Part shown: piece after piece, positions 24,301 through 34,761 of the stretch
Position numbering within the stretch: the stretch's first letter is position 1
Layout: each line of letters starts with the position of its first letter
Source: Actinernus sp. WN-2022
Lineage: Eukaryota > Cnidaria > Anthozoa > Actiniaria > Actinernidae
Assembly: GCA_030867875.1 (NCBI GenBank)
Contig: JAOWCC010000019.1
Location: 76,164,861-76,228,860 of the forward strand
Reading direction: 5' to 3'
Length of the DNA stretch: 64,000 bases
The notes under the pieces: model-generated
The model's database searches: none
What the model saw: the letters and a program-made list of their open reading frames with translations, nothing else
Told to the model about the DNA's origin: nothing
Position numbers and translations under genes: made by a program

Positions 24301-27300
24301 AACATTGATGCATAGAAAATATACACAGTTTTTGAGTTGTTAGTAAAAAAAAGTCATTTTAGTCGACATTTTCTTCAAATGATTGCAAAGCCGAATTAAT
24401 AATATGACGTCAAGATGATGTCTACCCAGGTTTCGACCCAGGTTTTTACTTACACGGTCATGGGTCAAGAAAGGTCACAGTTACACAATTTCAAACAAGC
24501 GTAGAACATAAAGTATTCACTTTAAACCAAAACTTTCTTCACTGAAGTACTCAAAACTTTTCAGAGGTTCAAAAGCTATCAAAATATTTTTTTTGCAAAA
24601 GGGTGATAGGCACTTCAAATCAAATAGATGCATCTTCAAAAAGAAAATTGTTTCCGACCTCATAAGCGACTAAGAGTATTTGTAGTGAATTTATTTATTA
24701 GCTACATTGTATATTAGATTGTGCTTCCCTTTTTGTATTGTATTGTATGTATTATAGTATCGTACCCTCCTTGTCTCAAATTTATTTCACCATATAATAC
24801 TGATAATCTAAAACTGTAAAAATAATTTGAAACCTCATACATTAAGTACTCCACGCGACCACTTTTTATCTCCTGGTGAACCATGGTTTTTTTCTGGTTC
24901 AATCAACTCTATTCTCTGTGTATGCTTTATATATGTATGCCTTCCAGCTAGAGTGAAATAAAAATTGTTGTTGTTGTCAGAAACACCCGACTAACTAAAG
25001 CCCCACCCCGTTCAAGCAGGAATGCAGAGTAAATGCATAAGTCACGCTGGAGAGGCTGACAAAGTGCTTGAGCGTATTCAATTCCACAAGAAGGGGTTAC
25101 CCTACTTTCATCAGCTCAAAGAATATCAGAAAGGCCCCCAAGGCGAAGGACGTCAGCGATCTTTAGATAATATACTGCCATTCGCTTATTTTCCCTTTGT
25201 ACGGGCTCTAAAAGCATCTAAAATATTGCAGGCGTCCACAGTGTTCTCAATACAATCTAGAGCTTGTTATTGTCTTAAGGAGCAGTAGATGCAAATAAAG
25301 ATTATGTGTGTATGCAATACCAGCCCAACGAAGCTAGCGGGGTCACGACAGGCGAGCAAGGTGAGGCGTCAGCTAACACATTTCCGTCAATGACGGAGTT
25401 GGCAAGGTCTGGTTAACAGATGGCCATTCACTATCACCTCAGTCCTGGGATTGAATGGGAAGTAGGGAGCCTGTAGCAGTATGCTGTATGACGTGGAACA
25501 GCGGTAAGGTTCAGTTGAAGGGATATTTCCCACCGACGGACAACAGAATACTGCTAGAAATGTTATGGTAATAACTGAAAAATAACCGAAAGAGATGGGT
25601 AAACCCAGGAAATGGCAGCCTTTAGTTTAATAGCCCCGATAATCCGAGTATAGTACATGCATGTGCATATATGGTAGGGGTAAAAGGGGTAAGGGCTATT
25701 AAAGTCTATTCTGAAGTCTCAATATGGCAAGCCTAGCGATGTGGCAAATGCGCACATACAGTGCATAATATCCTTACAAATTATTAATGGCACGCAGCCA
25801 GGCAAGCTTTCAAGTAACATTCAAACTCTAGAAACGGGGTAAAATACAAGAGATAAATGGCTTTGTGCGCACAACTCTCGAGAAGCTACCAGGAATTAGA
25901 GCAGACCTGGTTCGTTTCGATGATGACTGGCAAGAGGGGGGCTGGTGGGGGCCTGCTTTTGCTCCTCACACACTCCACACTACATTAACTGTAGACAGTT
26001 TTTGACACACTTCACTCGACTCACGGTTGATTTTTACGGATTTTTACCCAGGAGGAAAACCGGAGAACCTGGAGAAAAACCCTCGAATGCAGATAAGGAA
26101 TCAACAACAAACCTAACTCACATACGGTGCCCGAGCCGGGAATCGAACCCGGGACCGCAGAGGTGAGAGGTGAGAGGCGAGTGTTTTATCACTGCGCCAA
26201 CCTGCATCCCCATGATGAACGGATAAGCAAGTATCGGCACCTAGAGGGCGTGGTCATGGACGACAATGATACTCGGTGCAAGCGAATATTCAAGAATTAA
26301 GACCGATTGGACAGCCATCTCAACCAATCGCTGAGCTAACCAGTCTAGGATGGACAATGATGTCCTCGGGTAAAGAAACATACATGTACCTCTCCAACAT
26401 GTACCTAACGAGATCATCTGCAGCGGAGATCGAGCAGCTGTGCAGCCTCAATGTGTTGGGTCTGGAGGACAAACCAGAGGGGGACCAGCAGATCGTACAT
26501 GACAATTTCATAGACAAGTTGAATCAGAGTGAGGAAGGATGATACGAGACTGGGTTGCTATGGAAACCAGGTCATGACCCTCTCGAACAACGAGCATGGT
26601 AGCATAAGGAGGCTAGAAGGCCTGGTGAAGAAGCTACAGAAAGCTCCTGGACTGTTAGAGAAATATGAGATAATACAGGAACAACTGGGCGAGGGAATAG
26701 TCGAGAGGGTGAGTGAGGAGCCGAAAGGAAGAGAGTTTTACATCCTGCATAAGCCGGTCATTAAGGAATCGGTGGAGACAACAAAGGTCAGAATCGTGTT
26801 TGACGCCTCAGCCAAGGCAACCGAAAGCAGCCTGTCATTGGATGACTGCTTAGAGACAAGTCCTCCACTTCAAAACCTGCTATATGGGATGTTCTTGTGC
26901 GAGGTCGTCTGAAGCCGATCGCTTTGGCAGGCGACATCAAACAAGCCTTCCTTCGAGTTCGCATAAGACCCTAAGACAGAGATGTGTTGTGCTTCCACTG
27001 GATAAAGAACCAAGACCCATCCACAATCGAAGTACTCAGATTCACCAGAGCGTTATTCGGACTAGTGCAATCACTGTTCTTGCTAGCCGGAACACTACAG
27101 CAACACCTGAACAGCCTGAAAGAAAGGTACCCACAGGAGGTGGAGGAGATAATGAACAGTCTATACGTAGATGACATCATTACAGGTGAAGAAACTAAGA
27201 GCGACGTGCTCAATCTGAAGAAGACCGCTGTATCAGTGTTTGAACAAGCGAGGTTTACGCTTCACAAATGGCACTCCAACGAGGCAGAGCTGGAGGGTAG

Positions 27301-30300
27301 GAGCAAACTTCATGATGACGAGCAACAGAGCTAAGGCAAACAACAGTTACGAGTGGAGAAAGGAGAAACCAAGATGAGGGGAACTTCCATGGAACAAGAA
27401 GGAAGATACAATAGCTGTAACCTTTCCTGAGAAACCTGCTGAGACAACTAAAGGGAGAAATACTGCAGTACCTCGCCTCAGTGTATGACCCGCTCGGTCT
27501 AGTGTCGCCTGTGACTCACGTGTGAAAGCTTCTGTTTCGTGACGTATGCGATCGTCACCTACCACGGGACGAGGTGTCAGATAATATCAGTCAACAGTGG
27601 CAGAGATTTGTGAGGAGCCTCCCTGACAGGGTTGAAGTACCGCGCAGCCTTGCGAGCTTCAATGAGCCCATTGAAGCTATTCATCTTCATGCATTCGGTG
27701 ACACAAGTGGAGTAGGTACGTCAGCAGCTGTGTATGTCGTAGTCCAGCAGGCTTCAGGAGTGACGAAGGGTTTACTAGCGGCGAAGTCTAGGCTGGCCAA
27801 GAAAAGCCTCACGATCCCAAGATTGGAGCTTGTGTCGGCGCATATGGCAGCCAACCTGGTACCAGTAAGTCAGTCCACGGATGGCTGGATAGCACAGTGG
27901 CGCTTCATTGGCTCAAGGGAGGAGGTACAGACAAGCCAAGAACTACATAGAGTGGAGACATGTCGGTACTGATCAGAATCCGGCTGACGTAGGAAGTAGA
28001 GGATGTAAGCCTGACAAGTTGTCCAACTCATGGCTGCATGGACCAGAGTGGTTGGCTCATCCGCACCAGTGGCCGGACGACATTGTGACAGAATCGAACA
28101 AGGAGACAGAAGCTGAAACCAAACTGATAAGGGAAATCTTCGCAGGTGCGGAAGAAACCAAAGATGAATTCGACTAACTTTTAGACAAGCGTACCTTCTG
28201 GCGAGCAATCCAAATCACGGCGTGGATTACGCGATTTCGTCAGAATTGCAAGGATAAGAAGTCAGCACGAGTTGGCGGGCCTCTAACGACCGCTGAGACA
28301 GAGAAGCAAGCGAAGTGGTGGATAAAGAGAGAACAAGAGAGGTACAGTGTAACAAACAAGTTCAAGGAAGACCAGTTGAGGCTCAACTTACAGAAGAGTG
28401 ACCAAGGAATCTACGAGTGTCGAGGAATTGGATTCAAGGTCGAGCTACCCTATCTATCTACCGACTAGCGGAGTGTTAACAGAGAATATGGTGGAAGATG
28501 CGCATCTCCTGACCTTACACACACACAAAAAAAAATATCCTGACCTTACACGGCGGAGTCAGCCTCACAATGTCACTTATCAGACATGATTATTGGATAC
28601 CGTGTTTTAGGCAATTAACAAAGAAAGTAGTGAACCACTGTTACGGGTGCAAGACGTTCCACGCCAAGGCGTTCCAAAATCTACCACCGGAGAACTTACC
28701 AGTTGATCGCACTGAGGGTTCGCCACCGTTCCAAGTGCTTGGTGTAGATTATGCTGGGCCTATAACCTACAAGATATCGGAGAAGAAGGAGACCACAGAA
28801 GATATACTCCGACAACGGAAGGAGTTTCGTGTCTGCAGCAAAGTGGCTCAAGAATATCATGAAGGATGAGAAGATACAATACTATTTGGCTCACCAGAAC
28901 ATCGTATGGCAGTTCAACCTCAGTCGTGCCCCGTGGTGGGAAGGGCAGTTCGAGAGGTTAGTCAGAGTTGTCAAGCAAGCTTTCTACAAGGCAGTGGGAC
29001 GAGCGAATCTGACGTGGAGCGAGCTTTAGGATGTGATCCTTGATGTAGAGGTCGCAATCAACAACCGTCCGTAATCTATACGTGAAAGACGATGTTCAGC
29101 TTCCAGTACTGACGCTTAACGCTATGATGTGGACCTAAGGAAACGAGCAAGATATCTACGTCGTTGTAAAGATGTGCTGTGGTCGCAATGGACCGGAGAG
29201 TACGTGAAGAGACTGAAAGAGAGAGACATAACCTGAACCACAAGAGCAAGGACTCTTAAACTTGGCGATGTAGTACTAATCCAGAGTGATGAGCGGAATC
29301 ACGGAAAGTGGAACATCGGAATCATCGTGAAGCTCATCAAGGGCAGAGATGGAGTCGTTCGAGCAGTGAGGCTGAGAGCGGAGAAGTCGTACTTGGAGCG
29401 TGCGGTCCAACAGCTGTGTCCAATGGAGCTGTGTTGCGACAGGACGGAGGTGCGACGTGATGACCAGCCGCTGAACCCAAGTGCTAGAGTAGTTGCTCCG
29501 AGACGAGCAGCAGTGGGTGCAGCAGATCACATCAGGCAGATTGCGGAGCAGCAGGAGCAAGACTGATAATATGAACATTCAGAACTGTTATGTTGAACAT
29601 TGTTACTGTTAACCTTTATAAGCAGAGCTGTAATAGCTAGTGACGAGAACCTGTTATGTATTTGCTACCCTTGGTATCAAATAGGGCGAGAGTGCATGTA
29701 GGAGCGGAAATGAGTTGCATTACGTGACATTTCCGGGCGTGATCTAGCTGTCAATCAAGTAAAATCACGGGAACGAAACGAGAAAGTCTTCACTTCGGTG
29801 TGTGAGCGAGCGAAACTACGAGACTTGTAAGCGTTGGTAGCGGCGTAGTCACTAAGCAACGTGCGCTATGAAATTAAACTAAAACCGACGCCGGCGATGG
29901 TAGAAAATAGAAAACAGGGACTCGCAAGCCCTGTAGAGGAATGTAACGAGGCGAAGCATGGCAAAGTCCAATGGCAATAGCAAGCAACGTGCATTGTGAA
30001 ATTAAACTAAAACCGAACGTAATAAATAGAAAGTGCAACTCGCAAGCCTTGTACATGTGCTAACGAGGCGAAGCACGGCGAAGCCCAATGGCAATAGCAA
30101 GCAACATGCATTATGAAATGAAACTAAAACCGAACATAATAAATAGAACGAGCAACTCGCAAGCCTTATACAGGTGCTAACGAGGCGAAGCACGGCAATG
30201 CCCAATGACAATAGCAAGCAACGTGCATTATGAAATGAAACTAAAACCGAACATAATAAATAGAACGAGCAACTCGCAAGCCTTATTCAGGTGCTAACGA

Positions 30301-33300
30301 GGCGAAGCACGGCAATGCCCAATGACAATAGCAAGCAACATGCATTATAAAATGAAACTAAGACCAACCGTAATGCATAGAAAGAGCAACTCGCAATCAA
30401 TCAATCAATCAATATCAATCAATAGTAAATATTTAACCACGTTATCGTTCAAGCGATTAGACTTCACAGTTTTTAAGTTCGTATCCTATTGGGCTTCACT
30501 GATAAAGAATCCCATTGTTTTAGGGTTAATGTTTGTATTGTTTTAAGGGGTAGGCTATTGTTTGGATAACCAATAACATTTCAGGTTGCAAACGGTGAAG
30601 TCTGCCCCCTCCAAGAGCTGTACAACTCGTTCAAAATACGTGCATTCTAAACTATAAAATACTTATAAATAGCCTAAATTTAAGTAATACAATATATAAG
30701 CCTAATTACGTTTTAAGAAATCTAGAGATTTAGAAATTTACAATAAGGTAATGTTATACAATAAGGAAGTATGTTGCAATTAATTAATTATGTTAGATAT
30801 CTAATATAAAGCTAAAAAAAACGAAAAAGCAATAAAACGTACTTGCACACGTGTAAGTATACAAGATACTTATATAAGTACTCTTAAAAATACATACTAT
30901 GGGTACAAAGATACTTAGGTAAAATAGTCCTAAATGTCAGTTAACAGGCTAAAGTGCGATATTACTAATATTCGTTTTAAAGTCGTTTCATTTGCCCGCC
31001 TGACGAACACTAATAGGAAAATTGTTCCAGCGCTGCAAGAGGACATTACCCTGGTGCCAGAGGTTTATAATACGACATAGGTAAAATACTTTTTCTTCCA
31101 GTTCAAGTTAAAGCACGGTAGTGTAAGGGTATAGCCATCACCTCTCATACTTATAGATCGTTCTTCGAAAACTAAAAAAATCGTGAATATACTGAGGTCC
31201 GCTACAGTACTAGTAAAGACATTTATACAGCAATATCAGTGACTGGTAAAGCCTTCTTTGTCTTAGGTTAGACATACCAGCAATACTTAATAACTGTTTG
31301 TATGGCACAGACTTAGTGTGACCTAACAAAGTTCTTATAATGTCGGAAATCGCGCCAGTACGGCACATGTGCAAAGTTTTGATTGTTTTTATCCACTGTT
31401 TGCAGAGATATTCTTCCTCTGGGGATTTGTCTCCAAACTGTCATCACAGTTCATCTCATTTGCATATTGCAAAAAACCTGAATATCTCTGGAATGAGATG
31501 AGATATTGACAAATGGAAATCACCACCCTTCCTAATTTCCAAAGGGTTTACAAATGAGATAAACTTAATTTTATGTCAAGACACAGGGAGCAATTACTGG
31601 TCTCCCTAGCCAGGGTTCAATGAATTTGGAATTTAGGTTGGTTTTGTAGGATGGAGGAAAACTGGAAAACACAGAGAAAAACTCCTGGAGCAAGGGCAAT
31701 ACAAACAACCTCAACTCACACATGGCACCACCGCATGACTGGGAATCGAACCCAGGCCACAGGTGACTGCTCTCCTTGTTAATAGCAATGAATAATGTCT
31801 ATGATAATTAAACCAAAAGTGTATCCCTTCCCCTAGTGTACAAAATAGCATTAAATTACTTACAGTGCAAACAAGGTTAGACCCTGTGTTGGTGACACTA
31901 GCTACAGCTGATGATGAACATTTCCTGAGGGACTTGACAAACAACGTCCACATCAAGGCATTCAACACAAACACCAGTGAAAATGATACAACTCTGCACA
32001 GAATGACAACCTGCAAAGCAAAGAAGTAAATAAAACAATAATATCATAATTATATCCTTCAGTGTCATTTGTTGGTAGAATCCAGCTGGGATTTACCAAA
32101 CTAATTACAAATGTAAAGAGTGTGGTCTGTGGACAACATGTGAGCCAGCAAGCTATACATGTATATATGCGATCCAGGGAGCCAACGATGTGAGCCATGC
32201 AAGCCATGCAAATAAAAAAACATGCAAGCCATGCGAGCCATGAAAAAAAGCCCTCGCATACAAAAAATAAATAAAATACTCACATACAATTGCTGCAAGT
32301 TCCTATCCAAGTTAATGTAGTAGTTGTTGAAGTTGACCACAAAATTAATGTGGTGGACTGGCTGGAGGAAGCCGGGCAGGCTGGAGCTGAGTGCCAGGTT
32401 TGAATTAACATATTGCCTCAGTCATGAAAGATGTTTGATTTATCTCATTTTAACCCTTTCCCTCCTGCACCGCCTGTATTACCGCCCAATATGAAGCATG
32501 TACCTGGAGAAAATTATTGCATCAAACCTAGACATGCTGGAAATACGATGTTGCAATATTATTTCAAGGGATGAATGACTTCAAAGTCACAGCTATAACA
32601 GTGATCGCTTGACTCTTCCACTTTGGAGAAAATTTGTTTTGGAGATTGTTGTTCATTTCTTCAATTTTCATGAATTTTGAGGAGCTGAAAATCGGCTCAA
32701 AAAACCTTCCCATTCCCACTTGAAATCAAAACCAAATACAAAATCACCACTCAGTCGTTAGAGTACCTTGTTTAATCTTTCCAACCACCAGGTTTGTTTG
32801 CACAAAACACACCAAGCGACTGTGAACCACACCATGTTTACACTGCACTTCACTCAACCACATATTCCTGCTCCCACCTCCAATTGCATGCTGGGTAATC
32901 AACAAAAAAAATCATAATGGTCCCCCCTCTGAGACTCTTGTAGGTTTTTTTAAAGTCTTTTACCCCTACAACCAAGAGCGGTGATTTGGACTCAAGCCAT
33001 TGCTTTAAAGTGACAAAAACACATTCCTAATAGGTTTAGCAGGGGGAAAACCTCACCAACTGCAGAATTTCAAGGATTTCATTGAAGAATGTTTTCATGT
33101 GTCTCAAAGCACAAACACAATGGAAAAACCCTGTGAAATCCCCTCACAAGGCCTACTAAAAACTGAATCGAATCAACTTGGCCATAATTTGTGCTGTCCA
33201 GTAACAACCGAGTGAATTCTGTTGGCTTGCTCGCTGTATTGGATTCTGCTTTTCGCTGTACATACAGATACTAAAACTACAAACAGTAAGATGACCTGGC

Positions 33301-34439
33301 TGAAGAGAAATCTAGGTCTGAGTTTTCTAGATACCCGTAATCGCTGTATCTTGTGTGAGTTGCAACACTGTGTACATCTTGGTTATACAAATATTCAACA
33401 CTAACATATTCAGGCAGAGAGTTAATCTATAACGAAATTTTGATATGCCAAGGAACTGGAAAATCAACACAGTACAAGGTGAGGGAAATTTAAAGTACTT
33501 AGTTCATTGCTGTGTTCCCTAATCGATTAATCTACACTGAATTTCTGACGGACCTGAAACAAGGCTGATCAAAGCCAGGACCCGGCTACCAACATTGACC
33601 ATAAATTGTTCTGCAACTAAACAATGGTAGCCAACCTTGCTTTCACTTGAAAAATACTGTGAATGATCTAAGGAACTGCATGGGGTGTACTTTATACACA
33701 TGCATATATATTTTATGTTCTACACTGGAATGTACTTAGTATTGTGAGTGCTAGGAACTGGAATGCAGTTTATACACATCTGAATAGCTAGCTAACAGGG
33801 TTGATTTGTAGCTACACTAACTCCAATTATTGCTGTACACTGTATACCACACAGAAAAATGTGCTATGAATGCTCAAATGAATGCCATAACCATATAAAA
33901 CACATGTACACAAGTATACATGTACATATCATACAGTCACATAAGCATTGCATCCAATGATTTAATTGTACACAAGGATAATTACAGTTTTATACCCAGA
34001 TGCATTCCCATTTGTATTAACTTATAAGTCAAGACATCAAAATTTTCACATTAGTTAAAAACAAGCATTTTTGATCAGGATTACTTACACCGTCCACATC
34101 ATTGCAGCAATCTTTCAGCCTTTTGTGTTACCACAGTCCTTTCTCTTACAAAAAATTGTCGAACCCACTTTGATAATCTTCGATTACTACTAGTTATATA
34201 TATTTTTTGCATGGCTCGCATCGCTGGCTCGCACATTGTACAGACCCAAATGTATTAATAAAATGTCAACTTACCCAAGAACATATAAACTGGTTTCTCT
34301 GAGCCGTGGAGAGAAACCTCCGCAGTGCTCCGTCACACATCACATGCGACCACAGCTCAGGTGACATTGCAAGTTTGGCGAAAGAGGAAGCCAAAGCCGC
34401 ACAACATCCCGCTGAAAGGGCCAGCGTAAGGCCTATCAT
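18350..34439 (-). CDS. TMEM42: TMEM42-like EamA/DMT-family membrane protein (3 exons, complete)
   Basis: Minus-strand CDS: 34275-34439, 31864-32010, 18350-18502. All junctions are GT/AG in phase 0, giving 154 residues, close to vertebrate TMEM42 (about 159). Exon 1 begins MIGLTLALSAGCCAALASSF and AKLAM, a first membrane helix. The only upstream in-frame ATG is followed at once by TAG, which fixes the start. Exon 2 carries VSFSLVFVLNALMWTLFVKS and CSSSAVASVTNTGSNLVCT. Exon 3 carries AIIGLILFGETLSMRWW and LGASFIITGLILIHHG, then a polar tail. Four hydrophobic helices and the S/A-V-T-N...LFGE pattern fit the small EamA-like drug/metabolite-transporter fold. The substrate is unknown. Intron 2 (about 13.4 kb) hosts the LINE nest and the BEL element. 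The family call is from memory of motifs. Confidence 0.88.
18503..18868. other. TMEM42 intron 2, distal end, no gene seen
   Basis: AT-rich sequence between the last TMEM42 exon and the MITE at 18869. I recognise no protein or structured repeat here. Confidence 0.4.
18869..19297. mobile_element. Long-inverted-repeat MITE with TTAA duplication
   Basis: Starts AGTGCATACGAGCCC and ends GGGTTCATATGCACT, flanked by TTAA at 18865-18868 and 19298-19301. Arms of about 150 bp include AATATTTCTTAATTTGAGTG with CACTCAAATTAAGAAATATT, and GGTTTCTATTTCCAATATGC with its complement. A fragment of the same arm occurs at about 40364-40425. Confidence 0.8.
19298..20744. other. TMEM42 intron 2, no gene seen
   Basis: A purine-rich stretch (about 19360-19500) is followed by AT-rich sequence. 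At 20407-20475 there is a small tandem repeat of CCAATACTGCTAT and CCAGTTATCACTG words. ORFs here lack any family signature. Confidence 0.4.
20945..21235. mobile_element. TTAA-flanked MITE with AGGGGCTGTGTCA ends
   Basis: AGGGGCTGTGTCACGG on the left and CATGACATAGCCCCT on the right are complementary apart from one or two bases. TTAA lies at 20941-20944 and 21236-21239. The insertion interrupts the LINE frame between NFLIKL and the following IKLISSAHLLDL. Confidence 0.75.
22759..23770. mobile_element. piggyBac-type MITE (TTAA + CCCTTTCACCAC ends)
   Basis: CCCTTTCACCACTACAGGC at the left and CGGTGGTGAAAGGG at the right are complementary. TTAA lies at 22755-22758 and 23771-23774. A TTAA duplication with CCC-starting ends is the piggyBac hallmark. 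The 1012-bp body has no transposase. A second copy lacking the right end is at 32454-33160. It is nested in the 22581-24614 element. Confidence 0.75.
24152..24521. mobile_element. Long-inverted-repeat MITE with TTAA duplication
   Basis: AGTGAATACTTTATGTTCTA at the left pairs with the right end ACATAAAGTATTCACT. TTAA is at 24148-24151 and 24522-24525. The arms run about 110 bp, through GACCCATGACC and CCTGGGTCGAAACCTGGGTA and their complements. It is nested in the 22581-24614 element. Confidence 0.8.
24981..25940 (+). other. Unassigned repeat-like stretch, possibly BEL/Pao 5' part
   Basis: The base composition shifts to more GC than the surrounding intron. An 88-codon ORF (25022-25288) has no recognisable domain. 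At about 25866-25935 the reading EKLPGIRADLVRFDDDWQE looks like retroelement gag-type sequence, which would fit the BEL pol starting at 26213, but I could not find a 5' LTR. Confidence 0.35.
25950..26212 (-). mobile_element. tRNA-derived SINE
   Basis: On the minus strand the head reads GCAGGTTGGCGCAGTGATAA (A box), then CGGGTTCGATTCCC (B box, at about 26137-26150). The body includes GGTTTTTCTCCAGGTTCTCC and GGTTTTCCTCC. This body resembles a conserved eumetazoan SINE domain as I remember it. A relative lies at 31590-31795. It is inserted between the putative gag and pol parts of the BEL element. Confidence 0.7.
26213..29566 (+). mobile_element. BEL/Pao LTR retrotransposon pol relic
   Basis: Domains appear in order with frameshifts. 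The protease end reads HLEGVVMDDNDT and then, after a deletion, PIAELTSLGWT. The reverse transcriptase has KVRIVFDASA, GDIKQAFLRVRI, RFTRALFGL and the catalytic YVDD at about 27165. RNase H follows with LHAFGDTSG and LTIPRLELVSA. The integrase zinc-binding region has CYGCKTFHAK. The integrase core has VLGVDYAGP, then a deletion near 28780-28830, then APWWEGQFERLV. The C-terminal domain ends near 29566 with several stops. YVDD plus this RNase H pattern is typical of Pao/BEL. At least five frame breaks make it inactive. It lies antisense in TMEM42 intron 2. Confidence 0.9.
29587..29840 (+). repeat. Putative 3' LTR of the BEL/Pao element
   Basis: Sequence starting TGTTATGTTGAACATTG begins about 20 bp after the end of pol and is GC-richer than the surroundings. 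TGTTATG is a common BEL LTR start. I could not find a matching 5' copy, so the right border and the LTR status are inferences. Confidence 0.4.
29850..30392. repeat. 117-bp tandem repeat, about 4.5 copies
   Basis: The word CAAGCAACGTGCATT or a variant recurs at 29981, 30098, 30215 and 30332, exactly 117 bp apart. Each is followed by GAAACTAAAACCGAAC and CGAGGCGAAGCACGGC. A degenerate first copy starts at about 29857. It abuts the BEL 3' end and is followed by an AATC run (30391-30420). Confidence 0.85.
30421..30985. other. Intronic sequence without gene
   Basis: AT-rich sequence that may be the 3' untranslated part of the minus-strand LINE tail that follows. No protein is recognised. Confidence 0.35.
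30986..31370 (-). mobile_element. LINE ORF2 C-terminal remnant
   Basis: Minus-strand translation, allowing frameshifts, gives the usual C-terminal end of CR1/L2-type ORF2. Recognisable pieces are PYKQLLSIAGMSNLRQRRLY, LYKCLY, then INLWHQGNVLLQRWNNFPIS, VRQAGK. It is a short inactive fragment in TMEM42 intron 2. Confidence 0.6.
31590..31795 (-). mobile_element. tRNA-derived SINE, related to the one at 25950-26212
   Basis: The minus strand carries a B box GGGTTCGATTCCC (about 31738-31750) and the downstream body with GTGTGAGTTGAGGTTG and GTTTTCCTCC. It ends 70 bp before the donor side of TMEM42 exon 2. Confidence 0.65.
32454..33160. mobile_element. Truncated second copy of the piggyBac-type MITE
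   Basis: It starts with TTAA (32450-32453) and CCCTTTCCCTCC, then follows the 22759-23770 element closely (AATATGAAGCATGTACCTGG, later GGTTTGTTTGCACAAAACAC). It breaks off after AAGGCCTACTAAAA, so the right inverted repeat is missing. It lies in TMEM42 intron 1. Confidence 0.7.
33161..34274. other. TMEM42 intron 1, no gene seen
   Basis: AT-rich intron with several ACATGTA words. Short ORFs at 33222-33404 and 33519-33701 show no domain. Confidence 0.4.
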
Positions 34440-34760
34440 CGTGTGCTACATGAAAGAAAGGGAAATGGAGACGACCACAAGAAGACACAATTCAGCAAGG
34501 CGTTCCTCGCGTATATACCCTCGCTCGCTCGGATCGGAAGCGTTGGGTCCCCTGTGTTCGAGAGAGGCCGCAAATGAGAGTGGACAAATAAAAGAGCAAA
34601 AGTAGTCAAGTCAACGTATAGATGGGTTGCAGTCAATCCCCAAAGATTCAAATGACAAAGGGCATGGCGGCCATGTTGGTGTACCTAACAACTAAGAAGC
34701 TAACGAAAAATCTATTGTTAAAGGTACACCAACATGGCCGCCGTGACGTCATGTGCAACC
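34440..34760 (-). promoter_or_regulatory. Candidate TMEM42 promoter region
   Basis: Reading on the minus strand, a TATA-like GGGTATATAC (about 34509-34518) lies roughly 75 bp upstream of the TMEM42 ATG. Further up is a CRE palindrome TGACGTCA at 34744-34751. The segment is GC-richer than its surroundings. No transcript data are available, so this is an inference. Confidence 0.35.
34663..34745. repeat. Hairpin with CCAACATGGCCGCC arms
   Basis: CATGGCGGCCATGTTGGTGT and ACC on the left pair with GGT and ACACCAACATGGCCGCCGTG on the right, around a loop of about 35 bp. A looser version of the same hairpin occurs at 55257-55299. It is located just upstream of the TMEM42 first exon. Confidence 0.75.
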
Positions 34761-34761
34761 A

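Larger units (their letters stand above)
22581..24614. mobile_element. TTAA-type element (AGTGTGCGTGCC ends) with two internal insertions
   Basis: The left end AGTGTGCGTGCCTATCACCC and TTTTGCAA pair with the right end TTGCAAAAGGGTGATAGGCACT. The left flank is TTAA (22577-22580) and the right flank TCAA (24615-24618), a one-base decay. Inner arms also pair: GGTTTAAGTAATGGTCCAGA with TGGACCATTACTT, and TACTTTTGTGAAGAA with TTCTTCACTGAAGTA. Without its own insertions it would be about 650 bp. It sits in the C-terminal coding part of the LINE. Confidence 0.75.
20745..24980 (+). mobile_element. Non-LTR retrotransposon (CR1/Jockey-like) relic hosting four nested insertions
   Basis: Reverse-transcriptase segments appear in order on the plus strand: NPTTPNEIKLLIDNLDQSK (20850-20910), NVRPILLLPVFSKIFEQIMF (21370-21425), VVFLDFAKAFDTVNFDIL (21585-21640), FADDTSLLYLS (about 21800) and NRINIWDQIPHHI (about 22540-22577). 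After the insertion at 22581-24614 a last piece reads KKIVSDLISD. It ends with a (TTG)n tail at 24965-24977, like the LINE at 7030-9337. Frameshifts and insertions make it inactive. It is antisense to TMEM42. Confidence 0.75.

Noticed and set aside
29850..30392. CRISPR-like array (117-bp regular spacing)
   Set aside because: The whole 117-bp unit is repeated rather than short repeats with unique spacers, and the host is a eukaryote.
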